From CAVZCK01 sp963798805 (GTDB taxonomy: Bacteria; Pseudomonadota; Alphaproteobacteria; Rhizobiales; Rhodomicrobiaceae), in assembly GCA_963798805.1 (NCBI GenBank), contig CAWCVC010000005.1, positions 186,001 to 250,000 on the forward strand: a stretch of DNA of 64,000 nt, given 5' to 3'. Position 1 is the stretch's first letter. Each line of letters begins with the position of its first letter. The notes under the pieces were generated by a model. The model made no database searches, was not told the origin of the DNA, and saw only the letters and a list, made by a program, of their open reading frames with translations. Shown here piece after piece: positions 16,874 through 24,860 of the stretch. The translations under genes were made by a program, and so were the position numbers.

Positions 16874-18061
16874 TTAAATTTGATCAATACTCTTCTCGGT
16901 ACTCAACTCGTTTGATGTCCTGGTGATTGGACTGCGCGCCACATTGCCAGTGCTTTCCTGGTAAGCTTTCATCTTCTTCAGAATCGCTTCCCGATCATCC
17001 AAGCATCGTTGGATCAGTTCGCTGCTCAGAGCATCGACGCTCGGTGCGCTGTACGGCATTTGCGCATCTTTGACGAAAGCCTCGGCTTTCTTCCTATTCG
17101 TGATCGGAAGCAACGGCGTACCTGCCAGGGAACCCAGGATGAGTCCATGGAGTCGGTTCGTCACTAGAAGTGAGCTTGCCTTGATCTCGGCGACGGCGTC
17201 CTGCCAAGTCACGGGGGCGGAATAGTCGATTTGGAATTCTCGCGCGGTCGCCTCACACCTCTCGCCGTCCTCGAATTCGCAAGTCGTCATGAGCGTGACG
17301 TTGTTTCGGAAGGAGTTCAGCTTCTGTAGAGCTGCTCTTAAATCTGCCTCGAACTTTCTGCGGCTGCCTGTCAGCGCGAAAAGGATGCGCGAACTGTCCC
17401 TGTTTGCCATTGGTGCAACTTCATTGGCGATGGGGTCCATGGTGTACACGCTGTCAGCACCCAGGACAGCATCGATCCCCAGCTTGGCTAGCACCTTCTG
17501 CGAATTGCCGTCGCGAACCACCAGCGGCTTTCGAATCTTCGCGAAATTCCGCTGAAGTGCTTGTTTCGAATTAAAGCTGCACATTCGAGGGTTCACCGAA
17601 AATGGATAGGCGAAAATCCGATCATTATGGCGGTGCACGGCATTCAGTGTGCCGAACATGGAGATGCCGCCTTTCGTCCCGCCCCAGTGCTCTCCGCCGG
17701 CGAGGAAGATCGCCTCATATTCTTGGAACCTGGATGCGTGAGAGGCCACGTCTTCTGCGAGAGATCGAATAAAATAAGCCTGCGCCATCGGCCATAAGCC
17801 GAAACTCCTGATTACGCGCTCCGACAACTTCGGCTCGGCATCGCGGAAATATGTCCTACCGCCAAGTTCGAACTCCACTTCGCTCAGTGCCCTGAACGCG
17901 GCGAGCCGCTTCTCATCAATGTCGTGGTGACCGTGTGCGAAAACGTGCAAAGAACGGCCGGGAAATCTTAGGTTAAGATCCAGTAATATCGCGTGTAAGA
18001 TCGCAAAGTCCCCGACATTTCCTTTGAGATTGGCAAACAGAATCGCGATCGGCGGCTTCAT
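16874..18061 (-). CDS. Polysaccharide pyruvyl transferase family protein
   Basis: The family (PF04230, CsaB/ExoV-like) adds ketal pyruvate to surface sugars. The protein has the N-terminal ANLKGNVGDFAILHAIL segment with the NxGD signature. It also has FLAGGEHWGGTKGG, and the C-terminal TNRLHGLILGSLAGTPLLPI, where RLHG is the family hallmark. The frame is open to 18124, but the ATG at 18061 (395 residues) starts right before the conserved fold. Only 23 bases separate it from the ELM1-like gene, so the two are probably one transcript. Acceptor unknown. Confidence 0.86.
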   Translation of the reverse strand: MKPPIAILFANLKGNVGDFAILHAILLDLNLRFPGRSLHVFAHGHHDIDEKRLAAFRALSEVEFELGGRTYFRDAEPKLSERVIRSFGLWPMAQAYFIRSLAEDVASHASRFQEYEAIFLAGGEHWGGTKGGISMFGTLNAVHRHNDRIFAYPFSVNPRMCSFNSKQALQRNFAKIRKPLVVRDGNSQKVLAKLGIDAVLGADSVYTMDPIANEVAPMANRDSSRILFALTGSRRKFEADLRAALQKLNSFRNNVTLMTTCEFEDGERCEATAREFQIDYSAPVTWQDAVAEIKASSLLVTNRLHGLILGSLAGTPLLPITNRKKAEAFVKDAQMPYSAPSVDALSSELIQRCLDDREAILKKMKAYQESTGNVARSPITRTSNELSTEKSIDQI

Positions 18062-18084
18062 GGCGAGACCCGTGATGGTATCAT

Positions 18085-19191
18085 TTAAGAGGACGGCGTG
18101 GCCGCCGGGTTGATCAATTTCCATCGTCCTTTTTGCATTGTTGACTCAACAAACAGTGGTGCGAGCCTCTCCCACAGCATTTCTGACCAGCAAGACGTCA
18201 AAGGCGTCAAACCATCAAAGGACAATGCATCGGCATTCCATTCGGAAAGATCAACCAGTTTCAAGGTATTAGCTGCGCTATGGGTCTTGAGGAATCTCTG
18301 GGCACGCAAGGAAACAGGTAGGGTCACATCATATAGCGCTAAAACGTATGCGCCGCTTGCGATTGCATCTGACATCATCGAGATACTTTCGGCTGTAACA
18401 AGAACCGCGTCGGTTTTCGTCAACTCAGCTGTCAGGTCGCACCTGTCGCCTCGCCCATAGAGGATGCATTCGCATTCCGGCATGACACTCTGCGATACGG
18501 TCGCCTCCACCAAATCCTCAACGAGGCGTCCCGAACGGGGAGAGGTGCTAATCAGGAGAGCCGCATTTTGCGCACGGGCTGTTTCGATCGCAGCAGTAAC
18601 ACATCGCGACCAGAAATCCCGGTGATAATGCATGCCGCCCTTGGTGCCGCCACCCAGCAAAAGGCAGATCTTCCGAAATGTGGGCATTTCGCCAGCCGTG
18701 CGATAATCACGCCGAAGTCTCATCCGCGTGGGCGCCAAGGCGAGCGGTATTTCCTTATTTCGCGCCACGTCGCATGGGTGAGTAATTACCGCGGAAAAAT
18801 GTTTGGATGACAGCTGCTTTGGCGAGCCGAGATGAACGGCTGGAACCTGCCAAAAACATGCTATAAAAGCCCCCTGGGCTTCCCCACGACCAAGCGTCGA
18901 GATTGCCGCCAACGGGCGTGTATCACCTGGATAAGTGCCACTGAACAATAGCGGAAAAATAAATTTCCGCAGCCATCTTGATTGTTTAAAGCCCAATCGG
19001 CGACCAAGCGGAAGCAGTCTGCTAAAGATTCGGGCAAGATGCTTGTGGCGTATTTGAAGCCGTATTGCTTCAACACGCGCGTCAAGGCGCTCGGAAAGTA
19101 GCTCCCCGATGGCAAGCACGTTCGCAAAGTCTCCTCGTTTCGGATCCTCTACAACGAGTATGAACGGCTCTTCGGGTGTAGGGCGAACCAT
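18085..19191 (-). CDS. ELM1/GtrOC1 family protein, putative glycosyltransferase-like
   Basis: The 368-residue protein matches the bacterial ELM1-type family (PF06258), which has a glycosyltransferase-B-like fold. The C-terminal half has LLLGGGTKGGMHY, ALLISTSPRSGRLVEDLV and VTAESISMMSDAIASGAYVLAL, the family signature for a nucleotide-sugar site. The N-terminal half begins FILVVEDPKRGDFANVLAIGE. Enzymatic activity is not established for most of the family. Its place ahead of a pyruvyl transferase and a GT2 suggests a role in surface polysaccharide. Confidence 0.78.
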   Translation of the reverse strand: MVRPTPEEPFILVVEDPKRGDFANVLAIGELLSERLDARVEAIRLQIRHKHLARIFSRLLPLGRRLGFKQSRWLRKFIFPLLFSGTYPGDTRPLAAISTLGRGEAQGAFIACFWQVPAVHLGSPKQLSSKHFSAVITHPCDVARNKEIPLALAPTRMRLRRDYRTAGEMPTFRKICLLLGGGTKGGMHYHRDFWSRCVTAAIETARAQNAALLISTSPRSGRLVEDLVEATVSQSVMPECECILYGRGDRCDLTAELTKTDAVLVTAESISMMSDAIASGAYVLALYDVTLPVSLRAQRFLKTHSAANTLKLVDLSEWNADALSFDGLTPLTSCWSEMLWERLAPLFVESTMQKGRWKLINPAATPSS

Positions 19192-19522
19192 TTAGGCCAC
19201 AAGTTGATCGGCTGCAAGCCAAGTGCATAGCAAAGACGGTGGCGGACAACAAGGTTGTGTCCGAAGCTGATCGTGGCGGCAAGATAGGGCAAGATGGGTG
19301 CCCAAAAAGCCATAGCCTTCAATGGCGTGAATGTTGATCTTGGCTCCCCCCTGGCCGTTTGGCCGGATTATCGCCAGCTGTGGTTCAACTTAGGGCCTCC
19401 TGTGCGCAGAACGAAAAAGCAGCACATGGGATCCACTTCATAAGCGCCGGTTCATGTCAGCCGATTAAATTGTCTTCGCGCAGTAGGCATGACGCTACTC
19501 CGACTGACTTGAGAGCGCACCG
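19192..19522. other. Intergenic region, nothing recognised
   Basis: About 330 bases between the divergent ELM1-like and lipase genes. It marks the right edge of the AT-richer block. No tRNA gene, direct repeat or transposase remnant that could explain insertion of that block was seen. Confidence 0.4.
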
Positions 19523-20464
19523 ATGATCCTGTCGAAGCCCAAATTCACGGTCGCGGCCTTGGCCGCCATGCTTCTTGCCGCTGCGCCGCTGCCCGCATCG
19601 GCCGAGCATGGCCCGCACGCGATCGGCGCCCTGTTCAGGCTGTTCGGCATCATCAGGGGCGAGACCCGCGAGATCGACAGAGAGGCGATGGCAAACTTCG
19701 AGGCCGCGCCGCGCACCGGCTCCTGCGAGGAACGTCGCACGGAATTCCTGAAGATGCTGCCCGAGGCGCTGCGCTTCGCCCGCTACGCGCGCGATATCTA
19801 TGAGCGCGACCACGAGGCCAAAATGAAGGCCGAGGGTCTTAAGACGCTCGATCTTGGCGACGGCCACACCGCCTATTACCAAGCTGCGGGCCGGCGCTAT
19901 GCGGAGGTGCACGTCGACGCCGAGCGCCACGAGGTGGTGGTGGTCTTCCGGGGCACGCGGCTGTCGGTCGGCAGCGACGTTTCGACGGATGTGCTGAGCT
20001 TCATCGGCCTGGAGACCGGCTATTACGACTGGACGTCGTCGCTGGTCGCCCGAATGGTGCGCGAGCATCCCGGAATGTCCGTCGTCGCCACTGGCCAGTC
20101 GCTGGGCGGCGGGCTGACCATCTACGCCGTGCTGCATAATCCCGGCGTCAAAGGCTACGCGTTCAATCCCGCCGGCCTCTCGCTCTTGGCCTGGGGCACG
20201 ACGAGCCGGGCCGAGAGGGATCGAGTCAACGATGCGCTGACCGTCATATCGACGCGAAACGCGCTGCATATCGAGCCGGTCACCGCCATCTCGCTCGCAG
20301 GCCGCTCCGTGCTGCCGGGCCACATCTTCGTGCTCGAGACCGGCGCGCTCAATCCGCTGACGCTGCACAGCGCCAAGACTGTCGCCGCCGCTCTGGAGCA
20401 TTCGGCCTCCGCCGATGCGGAGCGGGAGGTCTGCGACGGCGATCTCGGCGTGCTCGCAGAATAG
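19523..20464 (+). CDS. Secreted lipase-like alpha/beta hydrolase
   Basis: The 313-residue protein has a signal peptide (about residues 1-27, ending PASAEH). The hydrolase core has VVVVFRGTRLS, the strand and oxyanion region seen in class 3 lipases, and the nucleophile elbow ATGQSLGGGLTIYA. GYAFNPAGLS follows, then a candidate catalytic Asp/His region near PVTAISLAGRSVLPGH. Class 3 lipases act on acylglycerols, but the natural substrate here is unknown. It is a single gene, about 100 bases upstream of proB. Confidence 0.82.
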   Translation: MILSKPKFTVAALAAMLLAAAPLPASAEHGPHAIGALFRLFGIIRGETREIDREAMANFEAAPRTGSCEERRTEFLKMLPEALRFARYARDIYERDHEAKMKAEGLKTLDLGDGHTAYYQAAGRRYAEVHVDAERHEVVVVFRGTRLSVGSDVSTDVLSFIGLETGYYDWTSSLVARMVREHPGMSVVATGQSLGGGLTIYAVLHNPGVKGYAFNPAGLSLLAWGTTSRAERDRVNDALTVISTRNALHIEPVTAISLAGRSVLPGHIFVLETGALNPLTLHSAKTVAAALEHSASADAEREVCDGDLGVLAE

Positions 20465-20567
20465 CAGCACTTTGCCCGCTTTGGCCGGCGCGGGCGTAAA
20501 CAGCCCTTGCACGCGGCCCCCTCTTCCGCCTATCGCCTTGGGGTGATCAATTCATGGACGCTGTCCC

Positions 20568-21689
20568 ATGCGCCAAGAATGGACAGAAGCGCGCCGTATC
20601 GTTGTGAAAATCGGCTCGGCGCTGCTGGTGGAGAAGGAGAGCGGGCGGCTCAAAGCCGAGTGGCTGGCGGCGCTGTGTGACGACATCGCCGCGCTGAGAG
20701 CGGAGCGGCGTGAGGTGATCGTCGTCTCCTCGGGCGCGATCGCGCTCGGCCGGCGGGCGCTCGGCCTCACCACCGGACCGCTGAAGCTGGAGGAGAGCCA
20801 GGCCGCCGCGGCGGTCGGCCAGATCACGCTTGCCCGCGCCTATCAGGAGATGTTCTCCGCGCGCGGCATGACGGCGGCCCAGGTGCTGCTGACGCTCGGC
20901 GACACGGAGGAGCGCCGCCGCTATCTCAATGCGCGCGGCACCATCTCGACGCTGCTGGCGCTCGGCGCCGTGCCGGTGGTCAATGAGAACGACACCGTGG
21001 CGACCACCGAGATCCGCTATGGCGACAATGACCGGCTGGCGGCGCGGGTCGGCTCGATGATGAGCGCCGATTGCGTGGTGCTGCTCTCCGACATTGACGG
21101 GCTCTATACCGCGCCGCCGGCGCTCGATCCGAATGCGAAGCGGCTCGACGTGGTGAAGGAGATCACGCCCGAGATCGAGGCCATGGCGGGTGACGCCGGC
21201 AGCGAGCTGTCGCGCGGCGGCATGATCACCAAGATCGTCGCGGCCAAGGTCGCGGTCGCGGCCGGCGGCAATCTGGTCATCACCAATGGCAAGATCATGA
21301 ACCCTCTGCGCGCGCTCACCGGCGGCGCGCCTTGCACATGGTTCCCGGCGTCCACAAATCCCGTTATCTCGCGCAAGCGCTGGATCGCCGGATCGCTGGA
21401 GCCGCGCGGCACGATCACCATCGACGCTGGCGCGCGCAAAGCGCTTCAGGCCGGGCGCAGCTTGCTGCCGGCCGGCGTTGTCAAGGTCGAGGGCGCATTC
21501 GACCGGGGCGACTCTGTCATTATTAGAGACGTCGAGGGCCAGGAGCTCGGGCGCGGCCTCGTCGCTTATGCCAGGGCGGATGCGGAACGGCTGATCGGAC
21601 GCAAAAGCGCTGAAATCGAGGGCATTTTGGGCTACCGTGGTCGGTCCGAGATGATCCACCGCGACGATATGGTGCTGAACAGGAGTTGA
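20568..21689 (+). CDS. proB: Glutamate 5-kinase
   Basis: ProB phosphorylates glutamate in the first step of proline synthesis. The amino-acid kinase domain (about 1-260) has RIVVKIGSALLV, VVSSGAIALGRRALG, AVPVVNENDTVATTEI and RGGMITKIVAAKVA. A C-terminal PUA domain (about 280-365) follows, with GTITIDAGARKAL and GRGLVAYARADAERLIG. The 373-residue length is normal. proA starts two bases after the stop. In many relatives obgE precedes proB; here a lipase gene does. Confidence 0.97.
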   Translation: MRQEWTEARRIVVKIGSALLVEKESGRLKAEWLAALCDDIAALRAERREVIVVSSGAIALGRRALGLTTGPLKLEESQAAAAVGQITLARAYQEMFSARGMTAAQVLLTLGDTEERRRYLNARGTISTLLALGAVPVVNENDTVATTEIRYGDNDRLAARVGSMMSADCVVLLSDIDGLYTAPPALDPNAKRLDVVKEITPEIEAMAGDAGSELSRGGMITKIVAAKVAVAAGGNLVITNGKIMNPLRALTGGAPCTWFPASTNPVISRKRWIAGSLEPRGTITIDAGARKALQAGRSLLPAGVVKVEGAFDRGDSVIIRDVEGQELGRGLVAYARADAERLIGRKSAEIEGILGYRGRSEMIHRDDMVLNRS

Positions 21690-21690
21690 A

Positions 21691-22995
21691 ATGGCGATCG
21701 CGAGCATGGCGAAAGAAGCGGCGCCCGCGGGCGTGAGCCTCGCCAAGGAGATGGCCGAAATCGGACGCGCCGCGCGGATAGCCGCTGCGAAGCTGGCGCT
21801 GGCCTCCACCGATGAGAAGAACGGCGCGCTCGTCACCACGGCGGCAATGCTGCGCAATTTCGCCGAGCCGATCCTCGCCGCCAATGCCGAGGACATCGAG
21901 GCCGCCAAGAAGGCCGGCCGCCCTGGCGCCTTCATCGACCGGCTGACGCTGACGCCGGCGCGCATCGAGGCGATGGCGAAGGGCCTGGAAGAGATCGCCG
22001 GGCTGCCCGACCCGGTCGGCGAAGTGATCGCCTCATGGACCCGCCCCAACGGCCTCATCGTCGAGCGCGTGCGTGTGCCGCTCGGCGTCATCGGCATGAT
22101 CTATGAGAGCCGCCCCAACGTGACGGCGGATGCGGGCGGGCTGTGCCTCAAATCGGGCAACGCCGTGATCCTGCGCGGCGGCTCGGATGCGCTGGCCACC
22201 TGCCGCGCCATTCATGCCGCGCTGGTCGCCGGGCTCCGCCAGGCCGGGCTCGACGAGGCCGCGATTCAGCTTGTCGATACCCCGGACCGGGAGGCGGTCG
22301 GCATGATGCTGGCCGGGCTGGGCGGCGCCATCGACGTCATCGTGCCGCGCGGCGGCAAGAGCCTCGTCGCTCGCGTGCAGGAGGAGGCGCGTGTGCCGGT
22401 CTTCGCTCATCTCGACGGGATCTGCCATGTCTATGTGCACGAGGCGGCCGATCTCGACATGGCCAAGGCTATCGCCGTCAACGCCAAGATGCGCCGGACC
22501 GGCATCTGCGGCGCGGCGGAAACGCTGCTCGTCGATAAGGCTTGCGCGAAGACGCATCTGGCGCCGCTCGTCGCCACGCTGATCGAGGCCGGCTGCGAGG
22601 TGCGCGGCGATAAGGCCGCGTGCGAGGCTGACGCGCGCGTGACGCCGGCGACGGAGGAGGACTGGGGCACCGAATATCTCGACGCCATCATCGCTGTGAA
22701 GGCGGTTCACGGGCTGGACGCCGCCATGGCGCACATTGCCCGCTACGGCTCCCAGCATACCGAGGCTATCGTTACCGATGATGCCGCTGCGGCGGAGCGC
22801 TTCCTGCGCGAGGTCGACAGCGCCATCGTGCTGCACAACGCCTCGACGCAATTCGCCGATGGCGGCGAGTTCGGCATGGGCGCCGAGATCGGCATCGCCA
22901 CCGGCCGCTTCCATGCGCGCGGGCCGGTCGGCGTCGAGCAGCTCACGACTTTCAAATACCGCGTGCGCGGCTCGGGCCAGGTGCGCCCGGCCTGA
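21691..22995 (+). CDS. proA: Gamma-glutamyl phosphate reductase
   Basis: ProA reduces gamma-glutamyl phosphate with NADPH, the second step of proline synthesis. The 434-residue aldehyde-dehydrogenase-fold protein has VPLGVIGMIYESRPNVTADA, LKSGNAVILRGGSDA and VPRGGKSLVARV. It also has MRRTGICGAAETLLVD with the catalytic Cys, and the C-terminal GPVGVEQLTTFKYRVRGSGQ. It forms an operon with proB (two-base gap). Confidence 0.97.
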   Translation: MAIASMAKEAAPAGVSLAKEMAEIGRAARIAAAKLALASTDEKNGALVTTAAMLRNFAEPILAANAEDIEAAKKAGRPGAFIDRLTLTPARIEAMAKGLEEIAGLPDPVGEVIASWTRPNGLIVERVRVPLGVIGMIYESRPNVTADAGGLCLKSGNAVILRGGSDALATCRAIHAALVAGLRQAGLDEAAIQLVDTPDREAVGMMLAGLGGAIDVIVPRGGKSLVARVQEEARVPVFAHLDGICHVYVHEAADLDMAKAIAVNAKMRRTGICGAAETLLVDKACAKTHLAPLVATLIEAGCEVRGDKAACEADARVTPATEEDWGTEYLDAIIAVKAVHGLDAAMAHIARYGSQHTEAIVTDDAAAAERFLREVDSAIVLHNASTQFADGGEFGMGAEIGIATGRFHARGPVGVEQLTTFKYRVRGSGQVRPA

Positions 22996-23166
22996 TCTCC
23001 GCCTGACAGGGTAGCCGAGCGCAGGAGACGGCACGGCGGCTCCCGCCTTGCTCGCCGCCCGGCCTTTTCGCTTAATGCAGACCTTGCCGGTTTCGATCTG
23101 CTATAGAAGCCGCGAGAAAGAGCGGCGCCGCGATCGCGCGCTCGAACGACATCAGGACATGGCGGC

Positions 23167-23661
23167 ATGACTTCGCAAAATGACGAGCAAGATGGGCCCA
23201 GTCGCATCATCGACATTAAACTGGATGAGGTCTCGATCGGGAACACCACCCCGGAGATCGATCATGAGCGCAAAGTTGCGATCTTCGACATTCTCGACGC
23301 CAACAGCTTCGCGCTCGCCGACGGCCCGCAGGGACCGTACCGGCTCCGCCTCGCCATCGTCGAAAAGCGGCTCGCCATCGAAATCTCGAGCGAGGACCAC
23401 ACGCCGATCACCACGTTCGTCTTGTCGCTGACGCCGTTCAAGAAGCTGATCAAGGACTATTTCCTCGTTTGCGAGAGCTATTACGACGCGATCAAGACGG
23501 CGCCACCCAGCCGCATCGAGGCGCTCGATATGGGGCGCCGCTCGCTGCACGATGAAGGTAGCCGGATCCTCCTCGAGCGGCTGAAAGGCAAGGCCGTCAC
23601 CGATTTCGACACATCGAGGCGGCTGTTCACATTGATTTGCGCTCTGCACTGGAAAGGGTAG
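23167..23661 (+). CDS. UPF0262 family protein
   Basis: This 164-residue protein matches UPF0262, an alphaproteobacterial family of unknown function. Family stretches include EIDHERKVAIFDILDANSF, RLRLAIVEKRLAIEI, LSLTPFKKLIKDYFLVCESY and IEALDMGRRSLHDEGS. No catalytic motif is visible. The phosphatase gene starts five bases after its stop. UPF0262 and a small phosphatase are paired in many Hyphomicrobiales, so a joint role is plausible but unproven. Confidence 0.9.
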   Translation: MTSQNDEQDGPSRIIDIKLDEVSIGNTTPEIDHERKVAIFDILDANSFALADGPQGPYRLRLAIVEKRLAIEISSEDHTPITTFVLSLTPFKKLIKDYFLVCESYYDAIKTAPPSRIEALDMGRRSLHDEGSRILLERLKGKAVTDFDTSRRLFTLICALHWKG

Positions 23662-23666
23662 CGGAT

Positions 23667-24131
23667 TTGAGAGCTGCGCCTGCCCCATCGGAGCTGCCCA
23701 AAGCGGTGCTCTTCGTCTGCAACTTCAACGCCGTCCGCTCACCGATGGCGGAAGCGATCCTGCGCCATCTGGCCGGCAAGCAGATCTATGTGGAGTCCGC
23801 CGGGGTCAGGGCCGGCGAGATCGACCCATTCGCCGCCGCCGTCATGGAGGAGATCGGTATCGACATTGCCCATCATGCGCCGCAATCGATCGCCGATCTT
23901 TACGACAGCTCTTTCGATGTGGTGATCAGCCTATCGCCCGAAGCGCATCACCAGGCGCTGGAGATGACCCGCACCCAGGCGATCAACGCCGAATATTGGC
24001 CGACACTCGATCCGACTGCCGCGACCGGCAGCCGCGAGCAGATCTTGGATGCTTATCGCGAGGTTCGCGACGGGCTTTTCAAGCGCATCAAATCCCGTTT
24101 TCCGCTCCCCGGCACGCTGGCTAATGTTTAG
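23667..24131 (+). CDS. Low-molecular-weight protein tyrosine phosphatase
   Basis: The active-site loop CNFNAVRS (C-X5-R-S) follows the first strand VLFVC, as in this family. The general-acid Asp region near the C-terminus reads YWPTLDPTAATGSREQ. The frame is open to a TTG at 23637 overlapping UPF0262, but the TTG at 23667 has GGAAAGG about eight bases upstream and gives 154 residues, the normal length. Arsenate reductases share this fold. Coupling to UPF0262 favours the phosphatase reading. Confidence 0.88.
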   Translation: MRAAPAPSELPKAVLFVCNFNAVRSPMAEAILRHLAGKQIYVESAGVRAGEIDPFAAAVMEEIGIDIAHHAPQSIADLYDSSFDVVISLSPEAHHQALEMTRTQAINAEYWPTLDPTAATGSREQILDAYREVRDGLFKRIKSRFPLPGTLANV

Positions 24132-24152
24132 CGAGGGCGCGGGCACCGCATC

Positions 24153-24860
24153 TCAGGCCGGAGCCGAATTCGTCCCACGGCGTTTCATCACGCCGTAATA
24201 GGCCCACAGCAGGCGCGCCGCGGCGGAGCGGTGCGGCCGCCAGGCCTCGGCTCGGGCGGTCAGATCTTTCTCGGACGGGCGTTCGGGCAGATCGAAGGCC
24301 AGCTTCGCACCCTCCTTGAGTGCCAGATCGCCAGCCGGGAAAATGTCGGGATGGCCGAGCGCGAACAGCAGATAGACTTCCGCCGTCCACCTGCCGATGC
24401 CCTTGACGGCACTGAGATGGGCGACGGCATCCTCCGGTTCCAGCGCGATCAGCGAGTCCAGATCAAGCTCGCCGGCAAGAACGGCGGCCGACGCCGCGCG
24501 CAGCGTGCGGATCTTCGGCGCGGACAGCCCTGCCGTTTTGAGCACGGCATCGTCGATCTCGGCGAGCCGGTCAGGCGAGATCACGCCGAGGGCCGCTTCA
24601 GCGCGGGCGAAGATGGCGCGCCCTGCGGCGGCCGAAATCTGCTGGCCGGTGATGATCCAGAACAGGCCGCGAAAGCCGTGGTCGAGGAGACGCAGCGCCG
24701 GCTGGCCGGCAACTGCAAGCACGCCGGCGAAATGAGGCTCGACTAAGATCAGCGCCGCGATATGCGCGGCCAGATCCGCCTCCGTAGCAATGGCCTTGGG
24801 CTCGGGCGGCGCCTTACGCCTCCGGCTTGGCTTTCGCGGCGTCTGATTTGCTATCGCCAT
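24153..24860 (-). CDS. DNA-3-methyladenine glycosylase II (AlkA-like)
   Basis: A base-excision glycosylase of the HhH-GPD family that removes alkylated bases. The 235-residue protein has IVGQQ-like ITGQQISAAAGRAIF. It also has the helix-hairpin-helix VKGIGRWTAEVYLLF with the catalytic Asp downstream in FPAGDLALKEG. The N-terminal 25 residues are basic and poorly conserved. Its ATG has AGAGG upstream and overlaps the end of the oligopeptidase gene by 47 bases, so the two are likely coupled. Confidence 0.92.
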   Translation of the reverse strand: MAIANQTPRKPSRRRKAPPEPKAIATEADLAAHIAALILVEPHFAGVLAVAGQPALRLLDHGFRGLFWIITGQQISAAAGRAIFARAEAALGVISPDRLAEIDDAVLKTAGLSAPKIRTLRAASAAVLAGELDLDSLIALEPEDAVAHLSAVKGIGRWTAEVYLLFALGHPDIFPAGDLALKEGAKLAFDLPERPSEKDLTARAEAWRPHRSAAARLLWAYYGVMKRRGTNSAPA

